64,000 nt of DNA from an uncultured Pelagibacteraceae bacterium (GCA_902563575.1 CACEXV010000001.1:1-64000), one strand, 5' to 3'; shown: positions 26,799 to 37,596, counted from the first letter of the stretch. The notes: generated from the sequence alone by a model not told the origin. Made by a program: numbers and translations.

Positions 26799-28516
26799 TA
26801 AATTTTAGAATATTCTTTAACTTCTTTTTTTTTACCCGGGTGTGTTGGTGCACCTAAATAAGCTGGACCCACAGTTTGTGCATATTTCCAGAGTGTGCCG
26901 GAACCAAAATCTGTTTTTCTCGCTTTCCACTTTTTCTTTCTTGATGCCAATTGTGATTTAGTTAATCTTACATTTATAGAACCCTTTTTTGCATCAATAT
27001 CAATTAAATCTCCATTTTTTAATAACGCTATAGGTCCACCAAGTGCTGCTTCAGGTCCAACATGTCCTACACAAAATCCTCTTGTGGCTCCAGAGAACCT
27101 TCCATCTGTTATCAGGGCAACCTTTTCTCCTTTTCCCTGACCGTATATCGCTCCAGTTGTTGATAGCATTTCTCTCATTCCAGGACCTCCTCTAGGACCC
27201 TCGTACCTTATTATAATAACATCTCCATCTTTATATTTCTTTTTTTGAACAGCTTTCATTGCATCTTCTTCATTATCAAAACACCTAGCTTTACCAGTAA
27301 ATTGTAATTTTTTTAAACCTGCAATTTTAACTATCGCTCCGTCTGGAGCTAAATTTCCTTTCAATCCAACTACACCGCCGTCAGGTGACAATGGATTATT
27401 ATACTCTCGTAAAACTTTTTGATTAGGATTAAATTTTATATCCTTTAAATTTTCCTTCATTGTTTTACCTGTAACAGTCATACATTCACCATGAATAAAG
27501 CCGCCTTCATATAAAGTTTTAAGTAGCATAGGAACGCCTCCTGCTTCCCACATATCTTTTGCAACATATTTCCCACCTGGTTTTAAGTCTGCCAAGTAAG
27601 GTGTTTTCTTAAAAATCTTAGCTACGTCCATTAAATCAAACTTTACTCCTATTTCGTTAGCAAGAGCTGGTAGGTGTAAAGCAGCATTGGTTGAACCACC
27701 TGTCGCAGCAACAATAGTAGCCGCATTTTCTAAAGATTTTTTTGTAACTATGTCCCTAGGTTTAATATTTTTTTCTAATAAAAACATAACAGTTTTACCG
27801 CTCTCCTGTGCATATTTATCTCGTTCTTCATAGGGAGCTGGAGTACCCGCAGAATACGGTAATGCAAGTCCTATAGCTTCTGAAACACAGGCCATAGTAT
27901 TAGCAGTGAATTGACCACCGCAAGCACCAGCGCTTGGACAAGCGACTAATTCTAATTCTCTAAGTTCTTCAGCGGTCATTGAACCTGATGAGTGTTTTCC
28001 AACTGCTTCGAATACGTCAACTACTGTAACATCTTTGCCTTTGTATTTTCCTGGAAGAATTGAACCACCATAAATAAAAACACTTGGTACGTTTAATCTT
28101 AGCATTGACATCATCAATCCAGGTAAAGATTTGTCACAACCAGCAATACCTACTAAAGCATCATAGCAATGACCTCGTACGGTTAATTCAGCCGAGTCAG
28201 CAATAATCTCTCTCGAAATTAATGATGATTTCATACCTTCATGACCCATTGCTATGCCATCTGTCACAGTTATTGTGCAGAATTCTCTCGGTGTACCCCC
28301 AGTTTCTTTAACACCTTTCTTTACCGACTGTGCCTGTCTCATAAGAGCTGTATTACATGGTGCGGCTTCGTTCCAAGTTGATACTACTCCTACAAAAGGT
28401 TTAGCAACGTCTTGTTCTGTTTCGCCCATTGCATAGTAAAAAGATCTATGAGGTGCTCTATCTGCACCTAAAGATGTATGACGACTAGGTAGTTTTTTTT
28501 TATCTATTTTAGACAT
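26798..28516 (-). CDS. ilvD: Dihydroxy-acid dehydratase
   Basis: Fe-S lyase that makes 2-keto acids in valine, isoleucine and pantothenate synthesis. The 572 residues carry the three cluster-cysteine segments [21 protein letters not shown] and [17 protein letters not shown], plus GHVGPEA and the GRFSGATRG block. It lies 2 bases downstream of valS, a functional pairing around branched-chain amino acids. Confidence 0.98.
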   Translation of the reverse strand: MSKIDKKKLPSRHTSLGADRAPHRSFYYAMGETEQDVAKPFVGVVSTWNEAAPCNTALMRQAQSVKKGVKETGGTPREFCTITVTDGIAMGHEGMKSSLISREIIADSAELTVRGHCYDALVGIAGCDKSLPGLMMSMLRLNVPSVFIYGGSILPGKYKGKDVTVVDVFEAVGKHSSGSMTAEELRELELVACPSAGACGGQFTANTMACVSEAIGLALPYSAGTPAPYEERDKYAQESGKTVMFLLEKNIKPRDIVTKKSLENAATIVAATGGSTNAALHLPALANEIGVKFDLMDVAKIFKKTPYLADLKPGGKYVAKDMWEAGGVPMLLKTLYEGGFIHGECMTVTGKTMKENLKDIKFNPNQKVLREYNNPLSPDGGVVGLKGNLAPDGAIVKIAGLKKLQFTGKARCFDNEEDAMKAVQKKKYKDGDVIIIRYEGPRGGPGMREMLSTTGAIYGQGKGEKVALITDGRFSGATRGFCVGHVGPEAALGGPIALLKNGDLIDIDAKKGSINVRLTKSQLASRKKKWKARKTDFGSGTLWKYAQTVGPAYLGAPTHPGKKKEVKEYSKI

Positions 28517-28518
28517 AT

Positions 28519-31167
28519 TTAATTAATACTGGATACAATACTTCTTAATTTTTCATCTTCAACTATTAAATCTTTTACTAATTTTTTATCATTTTGTACA
28601 ATTTCTTTAGGAGCATTCTTTAAATAAGCCTTATTTTTAAGCTTATTATTTAATTGGTTAATTTGACTATTTAAATTCTCAATCTTTTTGGAAATTCGCT
28701 CCTTTTGTGAAATTAAATCCACATCTTCAGAAAATTCCAAGGATATTTTTTCCTTTAAGACTAATATTTCTAATGAGTTTTTATTATTTCTTATTTTTTG
28801 AATAACATTATTTACTCTTCCGACTTGCTTAAATAAATTAAGGTTATTCTCAGTCAATTTCTTAATTTTAGAAGATTTTTCATCAAATAGAATATTGCAG
28901 AAGAGTTTAGGAGTTATTTTTAATTCAGCTTTTGCTGACCTAATACCCGAAATTAATTCTATCAAATTATTTATATCATTTTGTTTTTTTTTATATTTGT
29001 TTAATCTTTGATAATTTGGCCAGTCTGATGTGATTAAATCTTTTTTAAAAAAAGATTTATAATTATTCTTATTCCAAACAGCTTCTGTAAAAAAAGGAAT
29101 GAATGGGTGCAATAATCTAAGAATATTAGCCATCATAAAAGAAGCAAAAAGTTTAGACTCATTAATCTGTGCTTTGTTTTTTGAATTAAATATTGGTTTT
29201 AAAAATTCCAAATACCAATCACAATATAAATGCCAAACAAATTGATAGACCTGTTTTGCTGCTTCATCAAAGCGAAAAGACTCAATATTTTTTGATACAT
29301 TGTTTTGAGTTTCAATATATTCATTAAATATCCATTGATTTATTGGTGTCTTAATTAATTTGATATTTATCTTTTTATTTAATTTACAACTATTTAATTT
29401 AAGAAAATTATTTGCACTCCAAATCTTTGTAATAAAATTCCTATTTCCTGTTACCCTATTTTTGGATAATTTTACGTCTCTACCTGGTGATGCCATTGAA
29501 ATTAGGGTAAATCTCAAACTATCGGCTCCAAATTCTTTAATTAATTCTAATGGATCAATAACATTACCTTTTGATTTGGACATTTTTTGTCCCTTTTCAT
29601 CTCTTACTAAAGCATGAACATAAACTTTTTTAAAAGGTGTGTTCTTATTAAAGAAATTTCCCATCATTAACATTCTGGCTACCCAAAAAAATATTATATC
29701 AAAGCCCGTAACCAATACTGAAGTAGGATAAAATTTTTTAAGCTCTGCAGTCTTACTTGGCCAACCTAAAGTAGCAAATGGCCACAAAGCAGATGAGAAC
29801 CATGTATCTAAAACATCTGTTTCTTGTCTTAGCTTAAATTGTTTTTTCTTATTTTTTTTCTTAGCTAGTGCTAGTGCATTTTTTTCATTTTCAGCTACAA
29901 AAATATTTCCTTTTTCATCATACCAAGCAGGTATTCTGTGACCCCACCAAATTTGTCGTGATATACACCAAGGTTCGATATTATTCATCCATTGGAAAAA
30001 TGTTTTTGACCAGGTGCTTGGAAAAAAGGAAGTTTTTCCCTCTCTAACTATCTTAATTGGTTTTTTTGATAAACTTTTTGCATCAACAAACCATTGCTCA
30101 GTTAAAAGAGGTTCTATTACAGTGTTTGATCTGTCTCCATATGGAACTTTATTTTTAATATTTTCAATTTTTAAAAGAGACCCTTTTTCCTTTAATTTTT
30201 CTAACAATAGCTTTCTTGCTGCAAATCTATCTAAACCATGAAATTCCTTAATTCCGTTTTTGTTTATTGTTCCATTTTTTTCGAAGATATTAATTATTTC
30301 TAGTTTATTTCTCACACCGACTTGGTAGTCGTTAAAATCATGTGCTGGTGTAATTTTGACAGCTCCTGATCCTTGTTCTGGATCAGCGTAATGATCAGAA
30401 ATAATTTTTATTGATCTATTTACTATAGGTATTAGTACGTTTTTTCCAATTAAACTTTTATATCTCGAGTCCTTAGGATTTACTGCAATTGCGGTGTCTC
30501 CCATCATAGTTTCAGGCCTGGTTGTAGCAATGGTGATTTCTTGGTTAGAATTTTCTATTGAATAGTTAATATAATATAATTGAGATTGGACATCTTTTTG
30601 AATAACTTCTAAGTCAGAAATAGCGGTTTGAAGTTTAGTATCCCAATTAACTAATTTTTTATCTTTGTAAATTAAATTATTATTATAAAGATCAACAAAA
30701 ACTTTAATTACTGCTTCGGACAAATCTTTATCCATAGTAAACCTGGTTCTCGACCAATCACATGAGCAACCTAGTTTTTTAAGTTGATCTAAAATTATAC
30801 CACCAGACTCTTCTTTCCAATCCCAAACTTTTTTTATAAATTTTTCTCTACCCAAGTCATTTTTTTTTAATCCTTCTTTATGTAAATTATTTTCAACTAC
30901 AGCTTGGGTTGCGATTCCAGCATGATCAGTTCCTGGCTGCCATAGAGTTTCCAAGCCTTTCATTCTATTAAATCTCACTAGAACATCTTGCAGGCTATTA
31001 TTTAATGCATGTCCCATATGTAATCTCCCAGTAACATTAGGGGGTGGAATTACAACAGAAAATTTTTTGTTTGAGTTATTTTTTCTTGGTTTAAACAATC
31101 CTTTTTTAATCCAGAAATCTGAGATTTTTTTTTCTTCTTTGGTATGGTTGTATTTTTTAAATTCCAT
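28519..31167 (-). CDS. valS: Valine--tRNA ligase
   Basis: Class I synthetase for valine with an editing domain. The 882 residues include [14 protein letters not shown] (HIGH), the editing domain [17 protein letters not shown], the [16 protein letters not shown] motif, and a C-terminal coiled coil rich in Lys, Glu and Asn (about 810-880). It is followed 2 bases later by ilvD. Confidence 0.98.
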   Translation of the reverse strand: MEFKKYNHTKEEKKISDFWIKKGLFKPRKNNSNKKFSVVIPPPNVTGRLHMGHALNNSLQDVLVRFNRMKGLETLWQPGTDHAGIATQAVVENNLHKEGLKKNDLGREKFIKKVWDWKEESGGIILDQLKKLGCSCDWSRTRFTMDKDLSEAVIKVFVDLYNNNLIYKDKKLVNWDTKLQTAISDLEVIQKDVQSQLYYINYSIENSNQEITIATTRPETMMGDTAIAVNPKDSRYKSLIGKNVLIPIVNRSIKIISDHYADPEQGSGAVKITPAHDFNDYQVGVRNKLEIINIFEKNGTINKNGIKEFHGLDRFAARKLLLEKLKEKGSLLKIENIKNKVPYGDRSNTVIEPLLTEQWFVDAKSLSKKPIKIVREGKTSFFPSTWSKTFFQWMNNIEPWCISRQIWWGHRIPAWYDEKGNIFVAENEKNALALAKKKNKKKQFKLRQETDVLDTWFSSALWPFATLGWPSKTAELKKFYPTSVLVTGFDIIFFWVARMLMMGNFFNKNTPFKKVYVHALVRDEKGQKMSKSKGNVIDPLELIKEFGADSLRFTLISMASPGRDVKLSKNRVTGNRNFITKIWSANNFLKLNSCKLNKKINIKLIKTPINQWIFNEYIETQNNVSKNIESFRFDEAAKQVYQFVWHLYCDWYLEFLKPIFNSKNKAQINESKLFASFMMANILRLLHPFIPFFTEAVWNKNNYKSFFKKDLITSDWPNYQRLNKYKKKQNDINNLIELISGIRSAKAELKITPKLFCNILFDEKSSKIKKLTENNLNLFKQVGRVNNVIQKIRNNKNSLEILVLKEKISLEFSEDVDLISQKERISKKIENLNSQINQLNNKLKNKAYLKNAPKEIVQNDKKLVKDLIVEDEKLRSIVSSIN

Positions 31168-31205
31168 TTTTTTTGATATCTAGAGATATATATCAGATTT
31201 CAAGA

Positions 31206-32462
31206 TCAATTAAGTATAAAATCTAAATATAAAGCAGCAGACCAAGAAAAATTTTTTGCACCCATTCCTTGACCTGACTTACAGCTATAATATTCACGAA
31301 ATTTTTTTTTTTCGACCAAATTAATGGTTCTTTTTCTTACCATTTCTGCGAACTTTTTATCTTTATTTTTAAGACCCTGGTAAATAATCCAATTACAATT
31401 GATCCAAACCGGCCCTCTCCAATACCTTTTTTCCTCAAATGATTTGTGATCTGGGCTTATAGAGGGAAATAGATATTTTTCTTTTTTGCAATATTTTTTT
31501 AAACTTTTTATCAAATTTCTATTCACTGTTTTGTTTTTTAAATCGGAATATAACATAAAAAAATTCGTAATTGACGGTATTTTTGTAAAAGTATTATTTT
31601 TGAGATCTTTATTTTTAAAGATCATTTTTTTTGTGTTAAATAATTTGATAAGGTTTTTTTCATTCAAGGCAATATATCTTTTTATAAATGAACTACTTTC
31701 ATCAATACAATCAAGTAAAAAATCTAAATCTTTTAAAGCTTTTAAAAAAATTGAATTAAATCCAACATCAACAACATTAAATTTAGATTTGTAATATAGT
31801 TTTTTTGGATCATAATTCATTTCTCTTAAATGATTTTTGATTGTTACATATCTATCATAGTCTATTTTCAAAGGCCTTTGACTTGAATCTACAATTTTGT
31901 TGTCTTTTCTCTTATATTTAAGTTTCATATCTATTTTGATGTTACTCATCGGCTTGTCCCATAATGGTGAATTATCATAACCACTTTCCCATGGATGTAA
32001 TATGGAAATCAATCCAGTTTTTTTAGGATCTCTATATTTAATAAACCATTCTAAACATTTTTTAATTTTAAAAATAAAAGAGTAATATTTTTTTATCTTT
32101 TTCTTAGAAAGTTTTTGTCTCTCAATTATTAGTCGCAAAACACTTGCTAATATTGGGGGTTGTGTAATTCCAGAGGAGGATACTTTTTTACCACAATTCC
32201 AAGCTTTGAAATTAGGTGTATAGTTTAAGTCTTTAATATGAAAAAGAATATGAGGTATCATGCCATCTTCCCATTGACCTGAAAGCAAAGTTTCAATTTC
32301 TTTAAAAGAATAATTTAAATTGAAATTAGAATAGCCTAATGCGATAAATGCAGAGTCCCAATTCCATTGTGCGGGATAAAGTTTTGTATTTGTAGGTAAT
32401 GTATATTTTGATCTTCTATTATTGAATAAAGTTTTTTTTGCGAGTTTAATTGTATTCTTCAT
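31206..32462 (-). CDS. Glycoside hydrolase of the GH63 / MGH1 (glucosyl- or mannosylglycerate hydrolase) type
   Basis: An (alpha/alpha)6-barrel glycosidase of 418 residues with no signal peptide, so cytoplasmic. Family landmarks are YPAQWNWDSAFIALGY near 28-43 (a catalytic Asp candidate), WEDGMIPHI, a WHPWESGYDNSP-like block (LHPWESGYDNSPLWD), YWRGPVWINCNW, and the terminal GMGAKNFSWSAALYLDF. These match the MGH1-type family that hydrolyses glucosylglycerate or mannosylglycerate. Near the C-terminus SGQGMG stands where I recall Glu in many relatives, to be checked. It is last in the sugar ABC operon, overlapping the permease gene by one base, so it probably cleaves the imported substrate. Confidence 0.78.
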   Translation of the reverse strand: MKNTIKLAKKTLFNNRRSKYTLPTNTKLYPAQWNWDSAFIALGYSNFNLNYSFKEIETLLSGQWEDGMIPHILFHIKDLNYTPNFKAWNCGKKVSSSGITQPPILASVLRLIIERQKLSKKKIKKYYSFIFKIKKCLEWFIKYRDPKKTGLISILHPWESGYDNSPLWDKPMSNIKIDMKLKYKRKDNKIVDSSQRPLKIDYDRYVTIKNHLREMNYDPKKLYYKSKFNVVDVGFNSIFLKALKDLDFLLDCIDESSSFIKRYIALNEKNLIKLFNTKKMIFKNKDLKNNTFTKIPSITNFFMLYSDLKNKTVNRNLIKSLKKYCKKEKYLFPSISPDHKSFEEKRYWRGPVWINCNWIIYQGLKNKDKKFAEMVRKRTINLVEKKKFREYYSCKSGQGMGAKNFSWSAALYLDFILN

Positions 32463-33655
32463 TAACCTTTGACACTTCCGGCTGTCAAACCGCTTACTAA
32501 ATATTTCTCAAAATATACAAAGATTAAAAGTATTGGTAAAGTAACTATCACTGATCCAGCCATAAGATATTGCCTTGGTGTCTCTGCATCGCCAGTTAAA
32601 TGATTTATAGCTCTAGATAGAGTAAATACTTTTGGATTATCTAAAAACATTAATGAAAATAAAAACTCATTCCAGGCTATCATAAACACATATAATGAAA
32701 CTGACGCAATTGCAGGTAAACTCAGGGGAATGATTATTTTAATGATTATACCAAACCAGTTTTGTCCATCTATCAAACCTGCTTCCTCAATTTCTCTAGG
32801 TATGCTTTTAAAATATCCCTGTAACATGTAAATAGCCACTGGCAATGTAGTAGCTGTATAAACAATTAACAATCCCTCAATAGAGTTTCTCAATCCCAAC
32901 TGACTAAAAACAGTATAAAGTGGTATGACCAACACTATAGCTGGAAACATATAAATAATAAGTATTGATGTTGATAAAAAAGTTTTCCCAAAGAAATTTA
33001 ATCTTGCGACAGCATACGCTGCTGGAATAGCAAACAATAAAGTTATCAAAACTGTACCAACTGATACATAAGAGCTTGTAAGAATATATCTACCAAAATC
33101 ATAAGTTTTGAAAACAATTAAGTATGATTTAAATATTTCAAGAATATTTTTTGAAAAATCGATACTTAGATCAAGAGGATTCATTAATAAGGCGGTTTGA
33201 GTTTTAAAACTTGTTACAAACATTATATAAAACGGAAATAATATAACTAATGCAAAAAAAACAATTGCAAATAAAGACAAAAACTCAAATATAATTTTTT
33301 CTGATATAAAATCTTGTTTTAGATATATTATGTCATATTTATTAAATTTATTAGTAAAAAATAAAATTATTAAAAATATACCAATAGAAAACCACAGGGG
33401 AGAGCTCTCATTTAAAAAAGTGTATATGATAGTAAATAATATAGATAATATTGAAATTTTATAAATAGGCTTAAATTTATTACCAAGTATAATAGAGACA
33501 GTAATCAATCCCAGTGCTAATAAAAAATTAAGATTAAAATTAAGAGTTGTAAAACTTAAACCTTGTAAAGTTGCCATTATTTTCCATACACAAGTTATTA
33601 TTGATAAAAAAATTGAAGATAGAAGTAATGTTATTATTAAAGATCTATATTTCAC
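32462..33655 (-). CDS. Sugar ABC transporter permease (MalG type) with N-terminal extension
   Basis: Inner-membrane permease of 397 residues, about 110 longer than usual. Residues 1-130 contribute roughly four extra hydrophobic helices not found in a standard MalG. The canonical permease domain follows from about LFPFYIMFVTSFKTQ and contains the ATPase-coupling EAA loop REIEEAGLIDGQNWFGIIIKIIIPLSLPAI and the MalG-like terminus SGLTAGSVKG. Its start overlaps the upstream permease by 11 bases. Confidence 0.9.
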   Translation of the reverse strand: MKYRSLIITLLLSSIFLSIITCVWKIMATLQGLSFTTLNFNLNFLLALGLITVSIILGNKFKPIYKISILSILFTIIYTFLNESSPLWFSIGIFLIILFFTNKFNKYDIIYLKQDFISEKIIFEFLSLFAIVFFALVILFPFYIMFVTSFKTQTALLMNPLDLSIDFSKNILEIFKSYLIVFKTYDFGRYILTSSYVSVGTVLITLLFAIPAAYAVARLNFFGKTFLSTSILIIYMFPAIVLVIPLYTVFSQLGLRNSIEGLLIVYTATTLPVAIYMLQGYFKSIPREIEEAGLIDGQNWFGIIIKIIIPLSLPAIASVSLYVFMIAWNEFLFSLMFLDNPKVFTLSRAINHLTGDAETPRQYLMAGSVIVTLPILLIFVYFEKYLVSGLTAGSVKG

Positions 33656-34904
33656 TTGCCCTCTTTCCTATTAATCTAAAATAAATAAGCATAAATATAA
33701 TTAATAATAACACTATTACTATTGAAATTGCTGATCCCATACCAATATTTGATATGGCAAATCCTTGTTGATAAACGCTTATAGGTAAAGTTAGAGTACC
33801 TGAGGCACCCCCAGTAAGTAAAAAAATATCCTCAAATTTATTAAAATTCCAAATAAATCTAATCATAAACAGAATTGATATTATTGCCGTAATTTGTGGA
33901 AGTGTTATAGCAATAAATTTTCTAAAAGGCCCAGCTCCATCAACATCTGCAGCCTCATAAAGGTCTTTGGGGATAGCTTGTAATCTTGCTAAGATGAATA
34001 AAAAAGCCAAAGGAAAATATCGCCATATCTCAAAAAATATAACTGTTGTTAATGCTAATCTAAGTTTTAATTCAAAACCTAAGATACTTATTATTAAATA
34101 CTTTTGGCCAAGGAGGTTTATAGGTTTATCAATTATTCCAAAACTTACTAGAAGTGAATTTAAAGTACCGCTATTTGGATCTAAGAGCAAAGTCCATGTA
34201 TAAGCCAAAGCCACCACAGGCCCAACATACGGAAATAGTAATATACTTCTCATAAATGATCGTCCATAAAATTTTTGATTTACCAATTGCGCAGCAAATA
34301 TACCCAACAAAATAGCGCCTAGGGTACCAAAAAAAGTAAAATAAAAAGTCGTCATTAAAAGCTCAAAAAAATTGTTGTTTAAGAAAACTTTTTCAAAATT
34401 TTTTAAAGTAAAATCTGTGGTTAATAAAATATTATCTGATTTTCCGCTCAACTTTGGCTTAAAATATTCTAAATCTTTTTTATTAATATCTTTGATATTT
34501 AGAACCTTGATCAAAATTTCAAAATTTTCGCGGTATCCAGCCTCCCATATTCCAAATGAACATTTGATTTTTTGTGATTTAAATTCACATCTTTTATCTA
34601 AATTAATAGGTTCAAAATTTTTTGGAAATTTGTCTGAAAATTTAACTTCCCTTATCTCTTGAATTAAAGAGCTATTTCTAAATTTATAAACTATTTTCAA
34701 TTCAGAATTATTATCTTTAGAGTATTTAACGATTTTTTTTGCTCTGGGCTCTGGAATTCTTATATCTTTTAGGCCTACTTCTTTAAAACTAATCCATACA
34801 TTTGCTAAAATAGGAAATAATACAATTGCAAATACCAAACATACTGCTGGTAACAGAAGCGTGTATGCTGTTCTTTTTTCTATTTTAGATAATGTTGTGC
34901 TCAT
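33645..34904 (-). CDS. Sugar ABC transporter permease (MalF type) with periplasmic insertion
   Basis: Inner-membrane permease, 419 residues. After the first helix (about 13-35) a hydrophilic region of about 120 residues precedes the second helix, comparable in position to the MalF P2 loop that contacts the binding protein. The permease core has the EAA loop DLYEAADVDGAGPFRKFIAITLPQI. The ATG directly abuts a 16-bp stem-loop (34905-34939), so no free ribosome-binding site is visible and its translation is probably limited. Confidence 0.9.
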   Translation of the reverse strand: MSTTLSKIEKRTAYTLLLPAVCLVFAIVLFPILANVWISFKEVGLKDIRIPEPRAKKIVKYSKDNNSELKIVYKFRNSSLIQEIREVKFSDKFPKNFEPINLDKRCEFKSQKIKCSFGIWEAGYRENFEILIKVLNIKDINKKDLEYFKPKLSGKSDNILLTTDFTLKNFEKVFLNNNFFELLMTTFYFTFFGTLGAILLGIFAAQLVNQKFYGRSFMRSILLFPYVGPVVALAYTWTLLLDPNSGTLNSLLVSFGIIDKPINLLGQKYLIISILGFELKLRLALTTVIFFEIWRYFPLAFLFILARLQAIPKDLYEAADVDGAGPFRKFIAITLPQITAIISILFMIRFIWNFNKFEDIFLLTGGASGTLTLPISVYQQGFAISNIGMGSAISIVIVLLLIIFMLIYFRLIGKRASEI

Positions 34905-34939
34905 TTAAAAGCGGATAATATCTTATTATCCGCTTTTAA
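34905..34939 (-). terminator. Perfect 16-bp stem-loop between binding protein and MalF-type permease genes
   Basis: The arms 34905-34920 and 34924-34939 are perfect complements (TTAAAAGCGGATAATA and its partner) with a 3-base loop. The mRNA has no U-tract because the permease ATG follows at once. It may act as a 3' stabiliser of the binding-protein message, a partial terminator and a block on permease translation. Confidence 0.75.
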
Positions 34940-34951
34940 TAAATATGTTTG

Positions 34952-36274
34952 CTAAAATTTCGCCAATTCAGCATTAATTTTTTTAACCGCTTCATCGACA
35001 GTTATCTGATCATCAATGTATTCTCTAGTAATTCTATTCAAGAATTGTGCATTGATAATTTTAGATGCTCTGGAAAGTTCACCTTCTTTTACACCCCATC
35101 TATTTGCCGTATCTAATCCGGCCACAATATTGTTGATTACATCTGAGGAGTAAAGTTCAGTTAAAGGTTTTTTTCTATCTACACCAACTGGTAATTTACT
35201 CCAAGCTTTTGTAAATGCTGCAGGGTCCGAGGAGTTTCCTCTTCTTACTGGGAATTTACCTTCAGGAGCTATTGCTAAAGTACTTGTGTATCCCTCATCC
35301 ATTGAGTACTCAACAAATTTTTTAGCTTCATCAACATCTGCATCAGCTGTAATACCAAAATATCTAACGTCTGCCCAAGCGGCACCTTTTTTGTTATTAG
35401 GACCACTAAAATTAGTTATGAAACCAGTTTTAGACGCAAGCTCAGGTGAAGTTGGGTCGCTGTTGATTGTTGGAGGAGCCGAGTCTCTTAATCCGGCTAA
35501 TTCATCCATAATAAAAGGAGACCAAATTATCATTGGAGTTTTTCCTGCAAAGTATAATTCTCTGGATTGTTTCCAAAATAATTCTCCTGGTGGGCTTGCT
35601 TTTGCAATAACTTTATAAAATTCTAAAGAATTTTTTAGAGCTTTACCCTGTTTTTTTGTTCCACCTTTTTTAACAAAATTAACACCATTTGCTAAAAGTA
35701 CATGTTCAAGAACTTGACTCATAAAGTTTTCATCAGTTTTAGTCGCGGCGACAAAACCAAACATATCTCCACTAGATAAAACCTTCACAGCTTTAGTGAT
35801 ATTTTCGTAACTAGTTGGCGGCTCTAAGCCTGCTTGCTTGAATAAATCTTTTCTGTAAACAACCATTTGTGTCCAACCGTCAACTGGGACAGCTGCGATT
35901 TTTCCACCCTTCTTTGCCATGTTTAATGCTCCGGGTGCGAAAGTTTTTTTACCTAAAGATTTTACAACATCATTATTAGCGTTAACATCTAGTATACCTG
36001 CTTCTGCCCACGGTAAGACGTATTGAAGAGTATGATAAATTACATCAGGCAAGTTACCTGCAGCTGCTGCTGCTGTTGCTCTTGAACCTAAATCTTTTTC
36101 TTCAACAGGTATTACCTCAACTTTAATACCAGTCTTAGCTTCAAAAGACTTAGCCATATCCATCTGTTTTTCCATTCTTGCTGGCTGAACTTCTGTCGTC
36201 CAAAAAGTTATATCTGAATAACTATTAGTAGCTATAAAAGTAAAAGCAAAAATGAATGCAATTATTTTTCGCAT
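34952..36274 (-). CDS. Sugar ABC transporter substrate-binding protein
   Basis: Periplasmic binding protein of the MalE/UgpB cluster, 440 residues. Residues 1-20 are a signal peptide (RKIIAFIFAFTFIATNSYS). The mature part begins DITFWTTEVQPARMEKQMDMAKSFEAKTGIKVEV, the classic family opening, and has the YRKDLFKQAGLEPPTSYEN hinge block. A strong Shine-Dalgarno AGGAGG lies just before the ATG at 36274. It is first in the operon binding protein-permease-permease-hydrolase. The substrate is likely a glycoside, given the hydrolase. Confidence 0.92.
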   Translation of the reverse strand: MRKIIAFIFAFTFIATNSYSDITFWTTEVQPARMEKQMDMAKSFEAKTGIKVEVIPVEEKDLGSRATAAAAAGNLPDVIYHTLQYVLPWAEAGILDVNANNDVVKSLGKKTFAPGALNMAKKGGKIAAVPVDGWTQMVVYRKDLFKQAGLEPPTSYENITKAVKVLSSGDMFGFVAATKTDENFMSQVLEHVLLANGVNFVKKGGTKKQGKALKNSLEFYKVIAKASPPGELFWKQSRELYFAGKTPMIIWSPFIMDELAGLRDSAPPTINSDPTSPELASKTGFITNFSGPNNKKGAAWADVRYFGITADADVDEAKKFVEYSMDEGYTSTLAIAPEGKFPVRRGNSSDPAAFTKAWSKLPVGVDRKKPLTELYSSDVINNIVAGLDTANRWGVKEGELSRASKIINAQFLNRITREYIDDQITVDEAVKKINAELAKF

Positions 36275-36337
36275 TTTTCCTCCTATTAATTAATAAAATA
36301 ATGATTTAAGTTTATATAATTTAGTAGAAATATTATT

Positions 36338-36397
36338 ATGATTAAAATGCATAAGAGGCTTGTAAGAAACGAAAAAAGCAATTTTTGGGAAAAATGA
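36338..36397 (+). other. Possible 19-codon upstream ORF overlapping the ATPase start
   Basis: ATG at 36338 opens a frame of 19 codons that stops at TGA 36395-36397, overlapping the ATPase ATG at 36394 as ATGA. The encoded peptide is basic (MIKMHKRLVRNEK then SNFWEK). The overlap could couple translation of the ATPase to this frame. It may be chance. Confidence 0.3.
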
Positions 36398-37449
36398 CGT
36401 ATTTAGAGTTTGAAGATATAGACAAATCATACGATGATAATATCGTAATTAGTAAATTTAATCTTAAGGTTGAAAAAGGTAAACTGCTAGTTTTATTAGG
36501 CCCCTCTGGATGCGGAAAATCAACCTTACTAAGGATGATAGCCGGGTTGGAAAAAATAGATAATGGAAAAATTATTTTAGACGACAAAATACTAAATGAT
36601 CTCCTGCCCTCTAAAAGAAAAATTTCAATGGTTTTTCAATCCTATGCCTTGTATCCCCACATGAATGTTTATCAAAACATCTCTTTTGGACTAGTTACAG
36701 AAAAAATACCAAAAACTGAGATAAAGAAAAAAGTTACCGAGGTCTCTAAAATTCTAAAAATTGAAAATCTTTTAGAGAGAAAACCTATTCAGTTGTCTGG
36801 AGGTCAAAGACAAAGGGTTGCAATTGGAAGGGCTATTGTAAGAAACCCAAAATTGTTTTTATTTGATGAACCTTTATCCAATCTTGATGCAGCACTTAGG
36901 TCAGAAATGAGAGTTGAAATTTCAAAGTTACACAGAAAGTTGAAAAGCAATATTGTTTACGTAACCCATGATCAAGTAGAGGCAATGACTTTAGCCGACA
37001 AAATTGTTATAATGAATAAGGGTAAAATTGAACAATATGGGAGTCCAGATGAGATATACAATAACCCTCAAAATATATTTGTAGCTGAGTTTATTGGAAG
37101 TCCCAAAATGAATATTTTAAAAATTTTATCTAAGGATATAGTTGATAGTAATACAGTAAATTTGTTTGGTAAAAAAATTCGATTTGAAAATACGAAATTT
37201 GAAGAGGAGTTTTTTGTAGGCTTTAGACCAGAGGACATTTCTTTAGTTGATAATAGTGAAATTTCTACAAAAATCGACATAGATTTAGTAGAAAATTTAG
37301 GCTCTGAAAAAATTATATATGGCAACTTAGATGGCAAGGAAATTAGAGTAAAAAGTGCTCTAAATATTAAAGATAAAAAAATTACAATTTACTTACCAAA
37401 AAATAAGATATATTTATTTAATAAAGATAGAAATAGATTAAATAAATGA
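36394..37449 (+). CDS. Sugar ABC transporter ATP-binding protein (MalK/UgpC type)
   Basis: Cytoplasmic ATPase driving carbohydrate import. I start at ATG 36394 (351 residues), since the longer frame begins with TTG. Walker A is GPSGCGKST, the signature LSGGQRQRVAIGRAI, Walker B LFLFDEPLSNLDA, and there is a C-terminal TOBE-like regulatory domain (about 235-351) with VGFRPEDISL. It is divergent from the binding-protein/permease operon and 119 bases from its start, so the two halves of the transporter probably share a control region. Confidence 0.92.
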   Translation: MTYLEFEDIDKSYDDNIVISKFNLKVEKGKLLVLLGPSGCGKSTLLRMIAGLEKIDNGKIILDDKILNDLLPSKRKISMVFQSYALYPHMNVYQNISFGLVTEKIPKTEIKKKVTEVSKILKIENLLERKPIQLSGGQRQRVAIGRAIVRNPKLFLFDEPLSNLDAALRSEMRVEISKLHRKLKSNIVYVTHDQVEAMTLADKIVIMNKGKIEQYGSPDEIYNNPQNIFVAEFIGSPKMNILKILSKDIVDSNTVNLFGKKIRFENTKFEEEFFVGFRPEDISLVDNSEISTKIDIDLVENLGSEKIIYGNLDGKEIRVKSALNIKDKKITIYLPKNKIYLFNKDRNRLNK

Positions 37450-37476
37450 GTCATTACATTATTTATCTATATGATT

Positions 37477-37550
37477 GGCCACGTGGCGGAATGGTTACGC
37501 AGAGGATTGCAAATCCTTTTATCCCAGTTCGATTCTGGGCGTGGCCTCCA
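37477..37550 (+). tRNA. tRNA-Cys (anticodon GCA)
   Basis: The acceptor GGCCACG pairs with CGTGGCC, then T and encoded CCA. The anticodon loop TTGCAAA carries GCA and the T-loop is TTCGATT. The gene is 74 bases, 46 bases before tRNA-Asn. Confidence 0.97.
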
Positions 37551-37596
37551 AAAAACTAGTTGTTTTATTATTTTAAAAAAAGTATGTTCAACTAAT

